This document shows positions 35,143-44,765 of a DNA stretch of 64,000 nucleotides, piece after piece (the first letter of the stretch is position 1; the number at the start of each line of letters is the position of its first letter). Source of the DNA: Fusobacterium_C necrophorum (GTDB lineage: Bacteria > Fusobacteriota > Fusobacteriia > Fusobacteriales > Fusobacteriaceae); assembly GCF_900104395.1 (NCBI RefSeq), contig NZ_FMXX01000010.1. One strand, written 5' to 3'. The notes under the pieces are model-generated. The model did not search any database and was not told where the DNA came from. It worked only from the letters and a program-made list of their open reading frames with translations. Made by a program: the position numbers and the translations under genes.

Positions 35143-36072
35143 CTAAGCTCGTATTGCCAAAGCTCTCCATTCCCCTTTTGCTAAGACTTTCTCTACCTTC
35201 ATTCCTGCCCCTTCCACGGCAGCTATGACTTCATTCACTTTGTTCTCAATAATTCCTGAAAAAATAATTTTTCCTCCTGTTTTAACCACGGAAGAAATAT
35301 CTTTTAGCAGCAACAACAAAACATCTGCTAAAATATTGGCTACTGCGACATCGTAAGATTTTTTTTCAATCTTTTCAATTAAATTTCCATGCAATACTTC
35401 ATATTTTTCTTTAGGAACGGCATTCAATTCCAAATTTTCATGGGCAACTTCCACAGCCAATTCATCAATATCCACTCCGCAGACAAATCTTGCCCCCAAC
35501 TTCTCCGCCACAATCATCAAAATACCGGAACCTGTTCCGACATCCAATACGGTTTCTCCCACTTTTATCTTTTCTTCCATCAGATCAACACAAAGAGAGG
35601 TAGTAGGGTGGGAGCCTGTTCCGAAAGCCCTTCCCGGATCCAGTTCAATCACCTTTTCTCCCTCTGCCGCCTCATACTCTCTCCAAGTCGGTTTTACTAC
35701 AAATTGAGAAGAAATTTTCTCAGGATATAGATATTTTTTCCAACTGTTTTGATAATCTTCTTCCTCATGTTCATAAAAATCAATGCTATATATGACTTCT
35801 TCATCCTGTCCAAATTTTTCTTCAAACACCTGTATTAAAGTTTCCTGTCGTTTCTTGGCATAAAAATTCATTGGAAAATAAGCGGATACCGAATGATTTC
35901 TCATCAAAAAACTACTTTCCTCTCTATAGTAATCCAAAGGATGTTTCTTTTCCAAAGGCTCTTCTATCTGCAAGCCTGTCACTCCAAACTCATAAAAAAT
36001 ATCACAAATTTGCTTTTGGTATTTTTGAATCTCGTCGCTTTCAAAAATAACTTTTACTTCCACTACTTTCAT
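35143..36072 (-). CDS. prmA: Ribosomal protein L11 methyltransferase
   Basis: A 309-residue protein. The N-terminal half has the PrmA substrate domain (FGVTGLQIEEP), and the C-terminal half has the SAM site VLDVGTGSGILMIVAEKLGA, with FGTGSHPTT and NILADVL. It trimethylates ribosomal protein L11. The ATG overlaps the ymdB stop by four bases (ATGA); the TTG four codons upstream is less likely. Confidence 0.94.
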   Translation of the reverse strand: MKVVEVKVIFESDEIQKYQKQICDIFYEFGVTGLQIEEPLEKKHPLDYYREESSFLMRNHSVSAYFPMNFYAKKRQETLIQVFEEKFGQDEEVIYSIDFYEHEEEDYQNSWKKYLYPEKISSQFVVKPTWREYEAAEGEKVIELDPGRAFGTGSHPTTSLCVDLMEEKIKVGETVLDVGTGSGILMIVAEKLGARFVCGVDIDELAVEVAHENLELNAVPKEKYEVLHGNLIEKIEKKSYDVAVANILADVLLLLLKDISSVVKTGGKIIFSGIIENKVNEVIAAVEGAGMKVEKVLAKGEWRALAIRA

Positions 36073-36845
36073 TCTTCTCTCCAAGCAATTCTTTCGATTT
36101 GTACTGTTTTTCCATTTTCCTCATCAATGTCCAAGACAATTCCGTGTAACATTTCATTTCCTTCCGCTACTTCAAAACGCTGCGGCAAAGCTGTTAAAAA
36201 TTTAGGAAGAATACATTCCACTTTCATTCCAATCACACCGTTTTCAGAACCTGTCATTCCCACATCCGTGATATAGGAAGTTCCCTGCGGTAAAATTTTC
36301 TCATCTGCCGTTTGAATGTGGGTATGAGTTCCATAGACGGTAGACACTTTTCCATCTAAAAACCAACCCAAAGCAATTTTTTCGGAACTTGCCTCCGCAT
36401 GAAAGTCTACAATGATAATATTTGTTTCTTTTTGTATTTCTGAAAGAACTTTTTCCGCCACTCGAAACGGACAATCCGTAGCCGGCATAAATACTCTCCC
36501 CTGTAGGGATAGAACAGCTATTTTCTTTCCTTTTTTACTTGGTAAAATGGAATATCCCAATCCGGGAACCCCTTCCGGATAATTACAAGGCCGAATCACT
36601 CGATTGCTCTGATTTAAAAAGGTATAGAATTCTTTCTTATCCCAAGTATGATTTCCTCCCGTAATGATGTCAATTCCCCAAGACAAAAATTCCACTGCAA
36701 TTTTTTCCGTAATTCCGAAACCGGCAGCTGCATTTTCTCCATTGACAATGATGAAATCATAATTTTCTCTGTATTTTTCTAAATACGATTTTAAAGTCTT
36801 TCTTCCCGGTCGTCCAACGATATCCCCGACTACCAATATTTTCAT
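36069..36845 (-). CDS. ymdB: YmdB-family metallophosphoesterase
   Basis: A 258-residue protein with KILVVGDIVGRPGRKTL, IVNGENAAAGFGI, TGGNHTWDKKE, VDFHAEASSEK and YGTHTHIQTADE. These supply the aspartate, asparagine and histidine ligands of a two-metal site. YmdB of Bacillus hydrolyses 2',3'-cyclic AMP and affects biofilm gene expression. The start MKIL at 36845 is chosen over nine upstream codons because the AGAGAG site lies between them. Confidence 0.9.
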   Translation of the reverse strand: MKILVVGDIVGRPGRKTLKSYLEKYRENYDFIIVNGENAAAGFGITEKIAVEFLSWGIDIITGGNHTWDKKEFYTFLNQSNRVIRPCNYPEGVPGLGYSILPSKKGKKIAVLSLQGRVFMPATDCPFRVAEKVLSEIQKETNIIIVDFHAEASSEKIALGWFLDGKVSTVYGTHTHIQTADEKILPQGTSYITDVGMTGSENGVIGMKVECILPKFLTALPQRFEVAEGNEMLHGIVLDIDEENGKTVQIERIAWREE

Positions 36846-36930
36846 CTCAATTCTCTCTTTCTTCTTTTTCATTCGTTACCTTATCATTATATCAAATCTT
36901 TCATAGAATTACTAGTATATTCCAAAAAGA

Positions 36931-36968
36931 AAAAGGAGCTCGTCTGAACACGAAGACTCCTCTTTTCT
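36931..36968 (-). terminator. Terminator after the HU gene
   Basis: AAAAGGAG pairs with CTCCTCTTTT with a small bulge; inner CG-rich pairing (CTCGT with CACGA) adds stability. It follows the HU stop at 36985. Confidence 0.5.
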
Positions 36969-36984
36969 TTCTATGGCTCAAAAT

Positions 36985-37302
36985 TTATTTTGCTTTTTTA
37001 CTTCCTTTTTTTACTTTCTTTTCTATAACATTTACTTTTTCAGCCAATGCTTTTCCGGCTTTAAATCTTACTACTTTTTTAGCAGGTACATCCATTTTTT
37101 CTTTTGTTCTAGGATTTACACAAGTTCTTGCTTCTCGAATTGAAGTTTCAAACTTTCCGAATCCCATAAAAGCAACGCCATCCCCAGCGACTAATGTTTC
37201 TTGCACTGTGTTCAAGAAAGCTGTTACCAGTTTTTCAGCTTCTGTTTTTGTCTTCAATTCAGCGTTTTTTGCAAATAGTGCGATAAAATCTTTCTTATTC
37301 AT
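36985..37302 (-). CDS. hup: HU-type DNA-binding protein
   Basis: A 105-residue histone-like protein with MNKKDFIALFAKNAELKTKT, the arm motif FGKFETSIREAR and the NPRTKEKMDVPAKKVVRFKA end of the fold. A lysine-rich tail (EKKVKKGSKKAK) extends it beyond the usual 90 residues. It bends and packs DNA. It is transcribed alone, with a terminator behind. Confidence 0.93.
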   Translation of the reverse strand: MNKKDFIALFAKNAELKTKTEAEKLVTAFLNTVQETLVAGDGVAFMGFGKFETSIREARTCVNPRTKEKMDVPAKKVVRFKAGKALAEKVNVIEKKVKKGSKKAK

Positions 37303-37465
37303 CTTTTCCCTCCTAAATTTATTCTTGTTATCCTTACAATAGCATTTTTTTATGGAAAATTCAATAGTTTTTTAGAGTTTTTTCACATTCTTCTCTTTTT
37401 TCTTTTTTTAAAATATGTTAAAATAAACGAGATAAAATATATAAAAAATCAAGAAGGGAATCAAG

Positions 37466-39385
37466 ATGTATCAAACGATAGAAAAAAATGGTTTTTCTCC
37501 AACATTTTGGAGGACAATGAAGCCACAATTTTCCTTGTATGCCAAGGGGGCAGAGGAAGTTTACCTGGAATTTTATCAAAATCCTGAAGATAAAACTCCA
37601 AGTCAAAAGATTGTATTAGATACGAAAAAAAACAGAACAGGAGATTATTGGTATTTTGAAGATAGCAGCATAGCGGAAGGAAGCTTGTATCGTTGGAATA
37701 TTGACGGAATTAGTATTTTAGATCCTCTTGCACTTTCCTATACGGGAAATATGCCGGTAGAAGAAAAAAAATCTATCTTCCTCTTACATCAACAAAAGCC
37801 TGTCAAAAGACTATCCATTCCGGATAAAGATAGACTTATCTATGAAGTGCATATAGGATTTTTTTCAGAAAAACGAAGTTATAGCTCTTTTATTGAAAAA
37901 ATTCCCTATTTAAAAGAATTGGGAATCAATACCGTGGAATTTCTTCCCATCTATGAATGGGATGATTATACCGGCAATCTTCATCCGGATGCCAGTCCCA
38001 TCAAAAATGCTTGGGGCTACAATCCTATCAATTTTTTTGCTGCAACAAAGAAATACTCCTCTTCCAAAGAAGCCGCTTCATTTTCGGAAAAAGAAGAATT
38101 TCATCATCTGGTGGAAGTTCTCCATGAAAACGGAATTGAAGTTCTGTTGGATGTCGTTTATAATCACACTGCAGAAGGAGGAAAAACAGGCTATCTTTAC
38201 AACTTCAAAGCAATGGGAGAGAATATTTTCTATATTAAAACCAAAGAGAGAGATTTTGCCAATTTTTCCGGTTGCGGAAACAGTTTCAATTGTAACCACC
38301 CTGTCGCAAAAGAAATGATTTTGGATTCTTTACTCTATTGGTATTATGAAATTGGAGTGGACGGTTTCCGTTTTGATCTATCTCCCGTACTGGGAAGAGA
38401 TTCCGACGGACAGTGGTTGCAACATTCTTTGTTGAAAGATTTGGTGGAACATCCTATTTTGTCTCATGCCTTGTTGATTTCGGAAAGTTGGGATTTAGGA
38501 GGATATTTTGTGGGAGCCCTGCCAAGCGGCTGGTCCGAATGGAATGATTCTTATCGGGATACGGTCCGAAAATTTATACGAGGAGATTTCGGACAAATTC
38601 CCGATCTCATCAAGAGAATTTTTGGAAGTGTGGATCTTTTTCATGCCAATCGGAAAAAATATCAATCGAGCATCAATTTTATTGCCTGTCATGACGGCTT
38701 CACGATGTGGGATTTACTCAGCTATAATCGGAAATATAACTTTGCAAACGGAGAACAAAATCGAGACGGCAGCAATGAAAATTATTCTTACAATCATGGA
38801 GAAGAGGGAGAAACCGATAATCCGACTATCTTAGCTCTAAGAATACAACAGATGAAAAATATGATGTTGATTCTTTATATTTCACAAGGAATTCCTATGC
38901 TTCTAATGGGAGATGAAATTGCAAGAACACAATTAGGAAACAACAATGCCTACTGCCAAGACAACAAAATCACTTGGATGGATTGGAGTAGAAAAGAACG
39001 TTTTCAGGATATCTTTACCTTTACAAAATCCATGATACAACTTCGAAAAAGCTATTCTATTTTTCGAAAAGAAGAATATTTAAAAATGGATGAGGAAATC
39101 TTTTTACACGGAGTGAAATTACATCAACCTGACTATAGTTTTCACTCTTTGTCGATTGCTTTTGAACTTTTCGACCAAGAGACAAAAATAAGATTCTATA
39201 TTGCTCTTAATTCCTATAGTGAAACTTTGGAGTTTGAGCTTCCTCTTTTAGGAGATGGAAAACATTGGTATCTATTGACGGATACGGCAAAACCAGAAAC
39301 TTGTTATTTTCAAGCTGATGACATGATAAGTGGAAAAAGCTATTCTCTTACTTCCAAGTCTTCGATGATCTTAATTGCAAAATAA
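37466..39385 (+). CDS. glgX: GH13 glycogen debranching enzyme (GlgX/isoamylase type)
   Basis: A 639-residue cytoplasmic enzyme. An N-terminal CBM48-type domain (to about 110) precedes the GH13 barrel with DVVYNHTAEGG, nucleophile region GVDGFRFDLS, acid/base region LLISESWDLGG and FIACHDGFTMWDLLSYN. The NGEQNRDGSNENYSYNHGEE segment is typical of isoamylase/GlgX proteins that cut alpha-1,6 branches of glycogen. A pullulanase-like specificity is possible. No other glycogen genes are adjacent. Confidence 0.88.
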   Translation: MYQTIEKNGFSPTFWRTMKPQFSLYAKGAEEVYLEFYQNPEDKTPSQKIVLDTKKNRTGDYWYFEDSSIAEGSLYRWNIDGISILDPLALSYTGNMPVEEKKSIFLLHQQKPVKRLSIPDKDRLIYEVHIGFFSEKRSYSSFIEKIPYLKELGINTVEFLPIYEWDDYTGNLHPDASPIKNAWGYNPINFFAATKKYSSSKEAASFSEKEEFHHLVEVLHENGIEVLLDVVYNHTAEGGKTGYLYNFKAMGENIFYIKTKERDFANFSGCGNSFNCNHPVAKEMILDSLLYWYYEIGVDGFRFDLSPVLGRDSDGQWLQHSLLKDLVEHPILSHALLISESWDLGGYFVGALPSGWSEWNDSYRDTVRKFIRGDFGQIPDLIKRIFGSVDLFHANRKKYQSSINFIACHDGFTMWDLLSYNRKYNFANGEQNRDGSNENYSYNHGEEGETDNPTILALRIQQMKNMMLILYISQGIPMLLMGDEIARTQLGNNNAYCQDNKITWMDWSRKERFQDIFTFTKSMIQLRKSYSIFRKEEYLKMDEEIFLHGVKLHQPDYSFHSLSIAFELFDQETKIRFYIALNSYSETLEFELPLLGDGKHWYLLTDTAKPETCYFQADDMISGKSYSLTSKSSMILIAK

Positions 39386-39441
39386 TAAAGATTCTTTTTC
39401 ATTCACAGTAGTTATTGTACAACTATAAATTGTAGCTAAAA

Positions 39442-39483
39442 ATGGTGTCTCTATCTTAAATCTGTATCAGATAGGGACACCAT
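39442..39483. terminator. Bidirectional terminator between convergent genes
   Basis: A 15-bp stem, ATGGTGTCTCTATCT (39442-39456) with AGATAGGGACACCAT (39469-39483), containing one G-T pair. It lies between the debranching enzyme gene and the convergent uridine kinase-like gene. Confidence 0.75.
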
Positions 39484-39509
39484 CTTATATTTTGTGTCAC
39501 ATATATGTT

Positions 39510-40979
39510 TTAATAGTTATAGAAAAAACTGTTTCCAATAAATTCCTTCAAAATAGAATCATCCGGAACATCAGAGGCTTCTATCGGTAGGAAGCAGGCA
39601 AGCAGACCGATAAGTCTTCGAGCATCTGCATAGTGAGGACTTGTCGTAGGAACTTTCACCAATTCTCTCATGGCTGCATTTTTAAGCACTCCCATTTCAT
39701 AGACCAAATTCGAGTTAAAAATGACATCGGCTTCTTCCTGGAAAGGAAAAATATGTTTTTCTTCTCCTTTCCGAACGGAAGGCCACATCGCAAGGGTTTC
39801 TTCCGCAGCTGTATTTCTTGATAAACTGTCCCGAACCATTCTACGAATTTCTCTGACATCGGAAGTGGCGATACGATTATGTTTATCTAAATTTAATTGG
39901 GTCAAACAGCTGATATAAATTTTAAATTTTTGTTCTTTGGGAATATACTTTGTCATGGCTTCATTTAATCCATGAATTCCCTCAATAATGATTACTCCAT
40001 GTTTGTTAGAAAGTTTTGCAACTTTTCCTATTTTCTCTCTTTCTCCGGTGATGAAATTATAAATGGGAAGTTCCACCTCTTTTCCTGCAATTAAGTCCAT
40101 TACATTTTGATTTAGCAAAGGAATATCGAGAGCTTCCAAGGCTTCATAATCTTTTTCCCCTTCTTCATTTAGGGGAATATTTTTACGACCGATATAGTAA
40201 TTATCCAAAGAAATAACCAAAGGATTGACTTCGTCCGCTTTCAGTTGAATAAACAATCGGTTGGCAAAAGTGGTTTTTCCGGAAGAAGAGGGACCGGCGA
40301 TCGTAATGACTTTGATATTTTCATTTTTTGCGATTTTTTCGGAAATTTTTGCCAAGTTCTTATTATGCAAAGCCTCGTTAATTCGAATTAATGAACGGAT
40401 TTCATGGTTTAATACCTTTCGATTGATGGAGCCGGCATCCGGAACATCCATGATTCGTAACCAATGATCACTTTCCTCAAAGACCGCCGCCATTTTTGGA
40501 GTATCAATTTTTTGTTCCAAAATATGGGGATCCGTCATGGGATATTTTAAAATAAAGCCTGCGGAATAGGGATAGACATCATAGGCATCCAAGCTTCCTG
40601 TACTTTTATAAGGAAGATGATAGAAATAGTCGCTATAGTCATCCAATTTCATCTTCATAATCCCTGTCCATAAGGTCGTATTCATCAGCTCCTGTATATC
40701 TTCTCTGTTTTTTTCAATAGAAGAAAGTTTAATAGCTTCATAGTTGGAAGAAACTATTTGAATTGGAAGATTTGCCTCGATAATCTCTTTCATTCGTTGT
40801 TTGATTTTATCATAGTCCGCATTGTGAAAGATATGATGCTTCCAAAGAATTTTTCCGTATAAACCATTGTTTAAAGAATTCAAAAAGACAACTTCATGTT
40901 CCGGATACAGATCATGAACTGCTTTTAAAAAGACCATTTTCAAAGTAGTCAAATACATTCTGTAATTTAATTTTTTCAT
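39510..40979 (-). CDS. Uridine kinase-like nucleoside kinase
   Basis: A 489-residue protein. The N-terminal 200 residues are a threonyl-tRNA-synthetase-like editing/TGS-type region (VFLNSLNNGLYG), and the C-terminal half is a P-loop kinase with IAGPSSSGKTTFANRL, SLDNYYIGR and IIIEGIHGLN. This two-part form is common in clostridia and fusobacteria and is annotated as uridine kinase or nucleoside kinase. The substrate is not certain. A GAGGTG site precedes the ATG. Confidence 0.85.
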   Translation of the reverse strand: MKKLNYRMYLTTLKMVFLKAVHDLYPEHEVVFLNSLNNGLYGKILWKHHIFHNADYDKIKQRMKEIIEANLPIQIVSSNYEAIKLSSIEKNREDIQELMNTTLWTGIMKMKLDDYSDYFYHLPYKSTGSLDAYDVYPYSAGFILKYPMTDPHILEQKIDTPKMAAVFEESDHWLRIMDVPDAGSINRKVLNHEIRSLIRINEALHNKNLAKISEKIAKNENIKVITIAGPSSSGKTTFANRLFIQLKADEVNPLVISLDNYYIGRKNIPLNEEGEKDYEALEALDIPLLNQNVMDLIAGKEVELPIYNFITGEREKIGKVAKLSNKHGVIIIEGIHGLNEAMTKYIPKEQKFKIYISCLTQLNLDKHNRIATSDVREIRRMVRDSLSRNTAAEETLAMWPSVRKGEEKHIFPFQEEADVIFNSNLVYEMGVLKNAAMRELVKVPTTSPHYADARRLIGLLACFLPIEASDVPDDSILKEFIGNSFFYNY

Positions 40980-40991
40980 GTTATCACCTCA

Positions 40992-41525
40992 TTATAGTAA
41001 ACTAGGGAGTGCACCCAAGATTCCAAAAATACCAATGTAAATACAGTCAACAGCTAATTCTCTCATTCTGCTTCGGATTTTCTGTTTCGACTGAAAAAAA
41101 TAAAAAAGCAAAGAAAGCAGGAGAATGCTTACATATGCAATGGTATAGGCTTCAATGTCATGTAAGTCAAAGGTTCCCAACCAATGTCCATGTCCTCCAT
41201 AGAATTTTTGTAAGTATTCTATTCCAATCATAATGGCATAAATCATACTAAAGATAAACAAATGCATCCAATAGTAGACCCGATCCAAAAGAAGAGCAGC
41301 TCCGAAAGAAAATAACCAAAGACCGTCAGGAAGAGAATAGACACTCCAAGTGGAGAGAATTTTCCGATAAATTTTTGCATTCTCTCGAATTTGACTGATA
41401 TAGGGATGCAGATGTGTATCCTGCAAGAGTTGGTAATAATATAAATTTCTACTTCGATAGAGTAAGTAAATTCCAATTCCTGTGATGAGAGGAAGAAGAA
41501 CAAAAAATAATTTTCGAATTTTCAT
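40992..41525 (-). CDS. VanZ-like membrane protein
   Basis: A 177-residue protein with about five membrane helices. LPDGLWLFSFG, IGIEYLQKF and GTFDLHDIEAYTIAY follow the E..Q and GTFD..D pattern of VanZ-like proteins. The function of the family is unclear. ATG 41525 follows a GGAG site; the GTG two codons upstream is less likely. It lies 12 bases before the kinase gene on the same strand. Confidence 0.6.
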   Translation of the reverse strand: MKIRKLFFVLLPLITGIGIYLLYRSRNLYYYQLLQDTHLHPYISQIRENAKIYRKILSTWSVYSLPDGLWLFSFGAALLLDRVYYWMHLFIFSMIYAIMIGIEYLQKFYGGHGHWLGTFDLHDIEAYTIAYVSILLLSLLFYFFQSKQKIRSRMRELAVDCIYIGIFGILGALPSLL

Positions 41526-41611
41526 AGGCACTCCAAAATATAGTTATAATATATCTTTAAGGGTACCGCTAAAATAAGAAAAAGTCAACCGATTTCTCTA
41601 TCAAAAAAAAC

Positions 41612-41640
41612 TTGACAGAATGCATAAAATATCATATTAT
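41612..41640 (+). promoter_or_regulatory. Consensus promoter of the efflux operon
   Basis: TTGACA (41612-41617), a 17-bp spacer and TATTAT (41635-41640) form a strong promoter directly upstream of two TetR-type operators. Confidence 0.75.
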
Positions 41641-41644
41641 ATTG

Positions 41645-41675
41645 AATGACCACACGGTCATTGACTGGTTGGTCA
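41645..41675. promoter_or_regulatory. Two tandem TetR-type operators
   Basis: TGACCACACGGTCA (41647-41660, arms extend to AATGACC/GGTCATT) and TGACTGGTTGGTCA (41662-41675) are adjacent 14-bp palindromes of the TGAC-N6-GTCA form, spaced 15 bp apart. They begin just after the -10 box, covering the transcription start, so binding would block the efflux operon. The regulator is most likely the TetR protein encoded 20 bases downstream. Confidence 0.7.
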
Positions 41676-41695
41676 AAAAAATAAAGGAGAAGAAG

Positions 41696-42340
41696 ATGAC
41701 GGAAAAACAAGAGTTAGAGAATAAAAAAGAGAGAATTTTGGAAGTCTTTCAAGAACTTGTGTTGAAAAAGGGATACAGTAAGGTGTCTGTGGAAGAGATT
41801 ACAAGTAGTCTGGGAATTTCCAAGGGAAGCTTTTACAGTTATTTTAAATCCAAAAAAGATATGGTTTTGGAATGTATTGAAGAAAATATGGGAATTGCTT
41901 TGGAACGGCAAAAGCATGTGGATAAAATTTCAAATTCTATGAAAGATACCTTGCGAAATTATTTGATAGAGCGTTTTCAAAGAGATATTCGTCATATTAA
42001 GATGGAATTGGTGTTAATCAATTTGGTAAAAAATCTTGAAATTTTAGAGGATAGTATTGTGAAAAGATTTATTTTTTTCGAAAAAGCTTATGTACAATAT
42101 TGGGAGGGACAATTAGATAAATATAGGGATGAATTAAGTATTGTGGAGGAAGAGAAACATAAATATGCAATTCTGTTAGCAAAAATGATTCAAGGGTTTC
42201 GAATGTCCGTTCTATTTGTAACGGATGATGAGAAATTTTTTACGACAGAGGTTGCAGAAGTGCTAAAAAGAGTTGAAGATAAAACAATTTTACAGAAGAT
42301 AGACTTTTTAATTAAAAATATTATGAAAATGTTACAATAG
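41696..42340 (+). CDS. TetR family regulator of the efflux operon
   Basis: A 214-residue repressor with an N-terminal helix-turn-helix (VEEITSSLGISKGSFYSYFK) at about residues 30-50 and a helical ligand domain. ATG 41696 follows AAGGAGAAG; the longer open frame upstream would include the promoter and operators. It is first in an operon with TolC, MFP and RND genes and presumably represses it until a pump substrate binds. Confidence 0.9.
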   Translation: MTEKQELENKKERILEVFQELVLKKGYSKVSVEEITSSLGISKGSFYSYFKSKKDMVLECIEENMGIALERQKHVDKISNSMKDTLRNYLIERFQRDIRHIKMELVLINLVKNLEILEDSIVKRFIFFEKAYVQYWEGQLDKYRDELSIVEEEKHKYAILLAKMIQGFRMSVLFVTDDEKFFTTEVAEVLKRVEDKTILQKIDFLIKNIMKMLQ

Positions 42341-42362
42341 ATAGAGAGAAGGAGAGGAAAGA

Positions 42363-43634
42363 ATGAAAAAGCTATGGATATTATTTTTCCTGCTGGGGAG
42401 TGTTGCTTTTGGAAGAGAAGTTACTTTGGAAGAAGCGATTCAAGCGTCAATGGAGAATAGCAAGGCGGTCAAAATTTCAGATAAGCAGTTAGAAATTTCA
42501 AAACTAAAAATGAATCAGGCAATTAAAAAAGCACTGCCAAGCGTAGTGTACAGTGCCAACTATCAACGTGGAGAATATGAGAGAAATATTTATAAGAATA
42601 AATCTTCTATGGAATCGGAAAAAGGCGGTTACAAACAATCGATTACAATCAGCCAACCTATTTTTCAAGGAGGAGCCATTCTTGCCGGAATTCAAGGGGC
42701 AAAAGCCTATAAAACCATAGCAGATTTGTCCTATGTTCAAGAGACACTAAATACTCGTTTGAAGACGATTCGAACTTTTTCGAATATTGTCAACAGCAAA
42801 AGAAATTTACAAGCTTTGGAATATTCCGAGAAACAATTGCAAAATCGATATAAAAAGCAGGAAGCTCAATTGGAGTTGCGACTGATTACGAAGACGGATT
42901 TATTGAAAACGGAATACTCTTTATTGGAAGTACAATCTTTAATTTCCAAAGCGAAAAGTAATATTGAAGTACAGACGGAAGATTTAAAATTTCAAATGGG
43001 AGTGGACAAAAAAGAAGCATTGGAAGTCAAGGAATTTATCGTTCCCAATCATTTGACAGAACGTATTACATTTGAAAAAGATAAAGAGAGGGCATTGGAA
43101 TCCAGTATTCAGGCTTTGATTGCAAAATCTCAAGTGAAGATAGCAAAGGCACAGGAAACGGCAGCACTGGGAAATATGCTTCCTAAGGTAAATGCCTTTG
43201 TGAGTTATGGAGTGGCTTCGGAGAGAACACATTGGAAACAAACGAGAGAAGATGCGGAATGGATGGGAGGTTTGTCTGTTTCTTGGAATGTCTTTTCTTT
43301 TGGGAGTGACTATGATGCTTATCAAATTGCAAAATTGGAAAAAGAGTCCAAAGAGTTATCAGAAACGACAGCTCAGGACAATATAGCTTTGAGCCTTAAG
43401 ACAGCTTATTTGGAATTGCAAAGATTGGAAATTTTAAGAGAGTCCAGAAAGAGAGGATTGGAAGCGGCAGAATTGAATTTTACAATGGATCAAGAAAAAT
43501 TTGATGCAGGCTTGCTTTCCACAGTGGATTATTTATCATCGGAAACACAATTGCGGGAAGCAAGAGTGAATTATTACCAAGCAGAATTAGATTATTACTA
43601 TGCTTTTGAATATTATAGATCGTTGTTAGTATAA
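42363..43634 (+). CDS. TolC-family outer-membrane efflux protein
   Basis: A 423-residue protein with signal peptide MKKLWILFFLLGSVAFG and the two long helical repeats of outer-membrane factors (VTLEEAIQASMENSKAVKIS; FDAGLLSTVDYLSSETQLRE). It should form the trimeric outer-membrane channel of the pump encoded downstream. It follows the TetR gene by 22 bases. Confidence 0.92.
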   Translation: MKKLWILFFLLGSVAFGREVTLEEAIQASMENSKAVKISDKQLEISKLKMNQAIKKALPSVVYSANYQRGEYERNIYKNKSSMESEKGGYKQSITISQPIFQGGAILAGIQGAKAYKTIADLSYVQETLNTRLKTIRTFSNIVNSKRNLQALEYSEKQLQNRYKKQEAQLELRLITKTDLLKTEYSLLEVQSLISKAKSNIEVQTEDLKFQMGVDKKEALEVKEFIVPNHLTERITFEKDKERALESSIQALIAKSQVKIAKAQETAALGNMLPKVNAFVSYGVASERTHWKQTREDAEWMGGLSVSWNVFSFGSDYDAYQIAKLEKESKELSETTAQDNIALSLKTAYLELQRLEILRESRKRGLEAAELNFTMDQEKFDAGLLSTVDYLSSETQLREARVNYYQAELDYYYAFEYYRSLLV

Positions 43635-43647
43635 ACCGGGAGGAAAG

Positions 43648-44742
43648 ATGAAAAAACGAATAATAAGGACAGTATTGGTAGGAATAGTATTATTGACAGC
43701 CTGTGGGAAAAAGGAAGAACTCCCTGTGGAAATACCTGCCAAAAAAATAGTGAGTGAACAAATCGTGATGAGAGAAATGAGCAAAACTTTTCAATCGGAC
43801 GCTATATTGGAGCCAAAAGATAAAGTTAATCATAACACAGAACGAGGAGGAACAATTGAAAAAATTTATAAAAAGAATGGAGATTTTGTAAAAAAGGGAG
43901 ACTTGGTTATGAGTTTTTCAGATGCAGGAACCAAAGCCTCGTATTTGCAAGCTCTGGCAAATTTACAAACTGCGGAGTCGTCCTATCGAATTGCTCAAGG
44001 GAATCACAGCAAATTTAAGCAATTATATGATAGAGGTCTAATTTCTCATTTGGAATATGTAGGATATGAAAATACTTTAGTTTCTGCAAGTGGACAATTG
44101 GAAGTGGCAAAAGCCATGTTTCAAAGCGCAAAAAGTGATTACAGTAAATTGGAACGAAGAGCGGACATCAGTGGAAGCATTGGAAATTTATTCGGAAAAG
44201 AGGGAAATAAGGTCAATGCGTTGGAAAATGTCTTTACCGTGTTAAATGATAATCAAATGCAGGCTTATATCGGTTTGCCGGGAGAATATATTGCCAATGT
44301 AAAAAATGGAGATCATTTGACAGTCCATGTGGACAATACAGGGAAGGATTATGAGGCAATCATCAGTGAAGTGAACCCCATTGCCGATACAACTACCAAA
44401 AATTTCATGACCAAGATAACACTTCCAAATCCTGATAAAGAAATCAAAGACGGAATGTATGCCTCCGTCAATATTCCTATTGGAAGTAAACAAGCTCTTT
44501 CCATTCCGGATGAAGCAATTTTTGTCAGAAATTTAATCAGTTATATCTTTAAAATTGTGGATGGAAAGGCAGTCAGAATAGAGGTACAAACAGGTGCTCA
44601 AAATGGAGAGTACACAGAGATTATCTCCAAAGAAATTCAAGAGGGGGATCGAGTTGTCGTAAAAGGATTGTTTGGTTTACAAGATGGAGATAAGGTGGAA
44701 GAAAGTACCGCAGAAGATTTAGATCCGAAACAGGCAAATTAG
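43648..44742 (+). CDS. RND efflux periplasmic adaptor, lipoprotein
   Basis: A 364-residue membrane fusion protein. The N-terminus has a lipobox (LLTAC, Cys19), so it is anchored to the inner membrane. A lipoyl/barrel-sandwich region (GGTIEKIYKKNGDFVKKGDL), coiled-coil hairpin and beta-barrel (LPGEYIANVKNGDHLTVHVD) follow. It links the TolC protein to the RND pump. Short gaps on both sides show an operon. Confidence 0.92.
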   Translation: MKKRIIRTVLVGIVLLTACGKKEELPVEIPAKKIVSEQIVMREMSKTFQSDAILEPKDKVNHNTERGGTIEKIYKKNGDFVKKGDLVMSFSDAGTKASYLQALANLQTAESSYRIAQGNHSKFKQLYDRGLISHLEYVGYENTLVSASGQLEVAKAMFQSAKSDYSKLERRADISGSIGNLFGKEGNKVNALENVFTVLNDNQMQAYIGLPGEYIANVKNGDHLTVHVDNTGKDYEAIISEVNPIADTTTKNFMTKITLPNPDKEIKDGMYASVNIPIGSKQALSIPDEAIFVRNLISYIFKIVDGKAVRIEVQTGAQNGEYTEIISKEIQEGDRVVVKGLFGLQDGDKVEESTAEDLDPKQAN

Positions 44743-44765
44743 AGGAAACATGAGGGAGGAACAAT

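Noticed and set aside
37953..38318. 121-residue frame inside the debranching enzyme gene
   Set aside because: Alternate frame of a clear GH13 enzyme with no independent signals.
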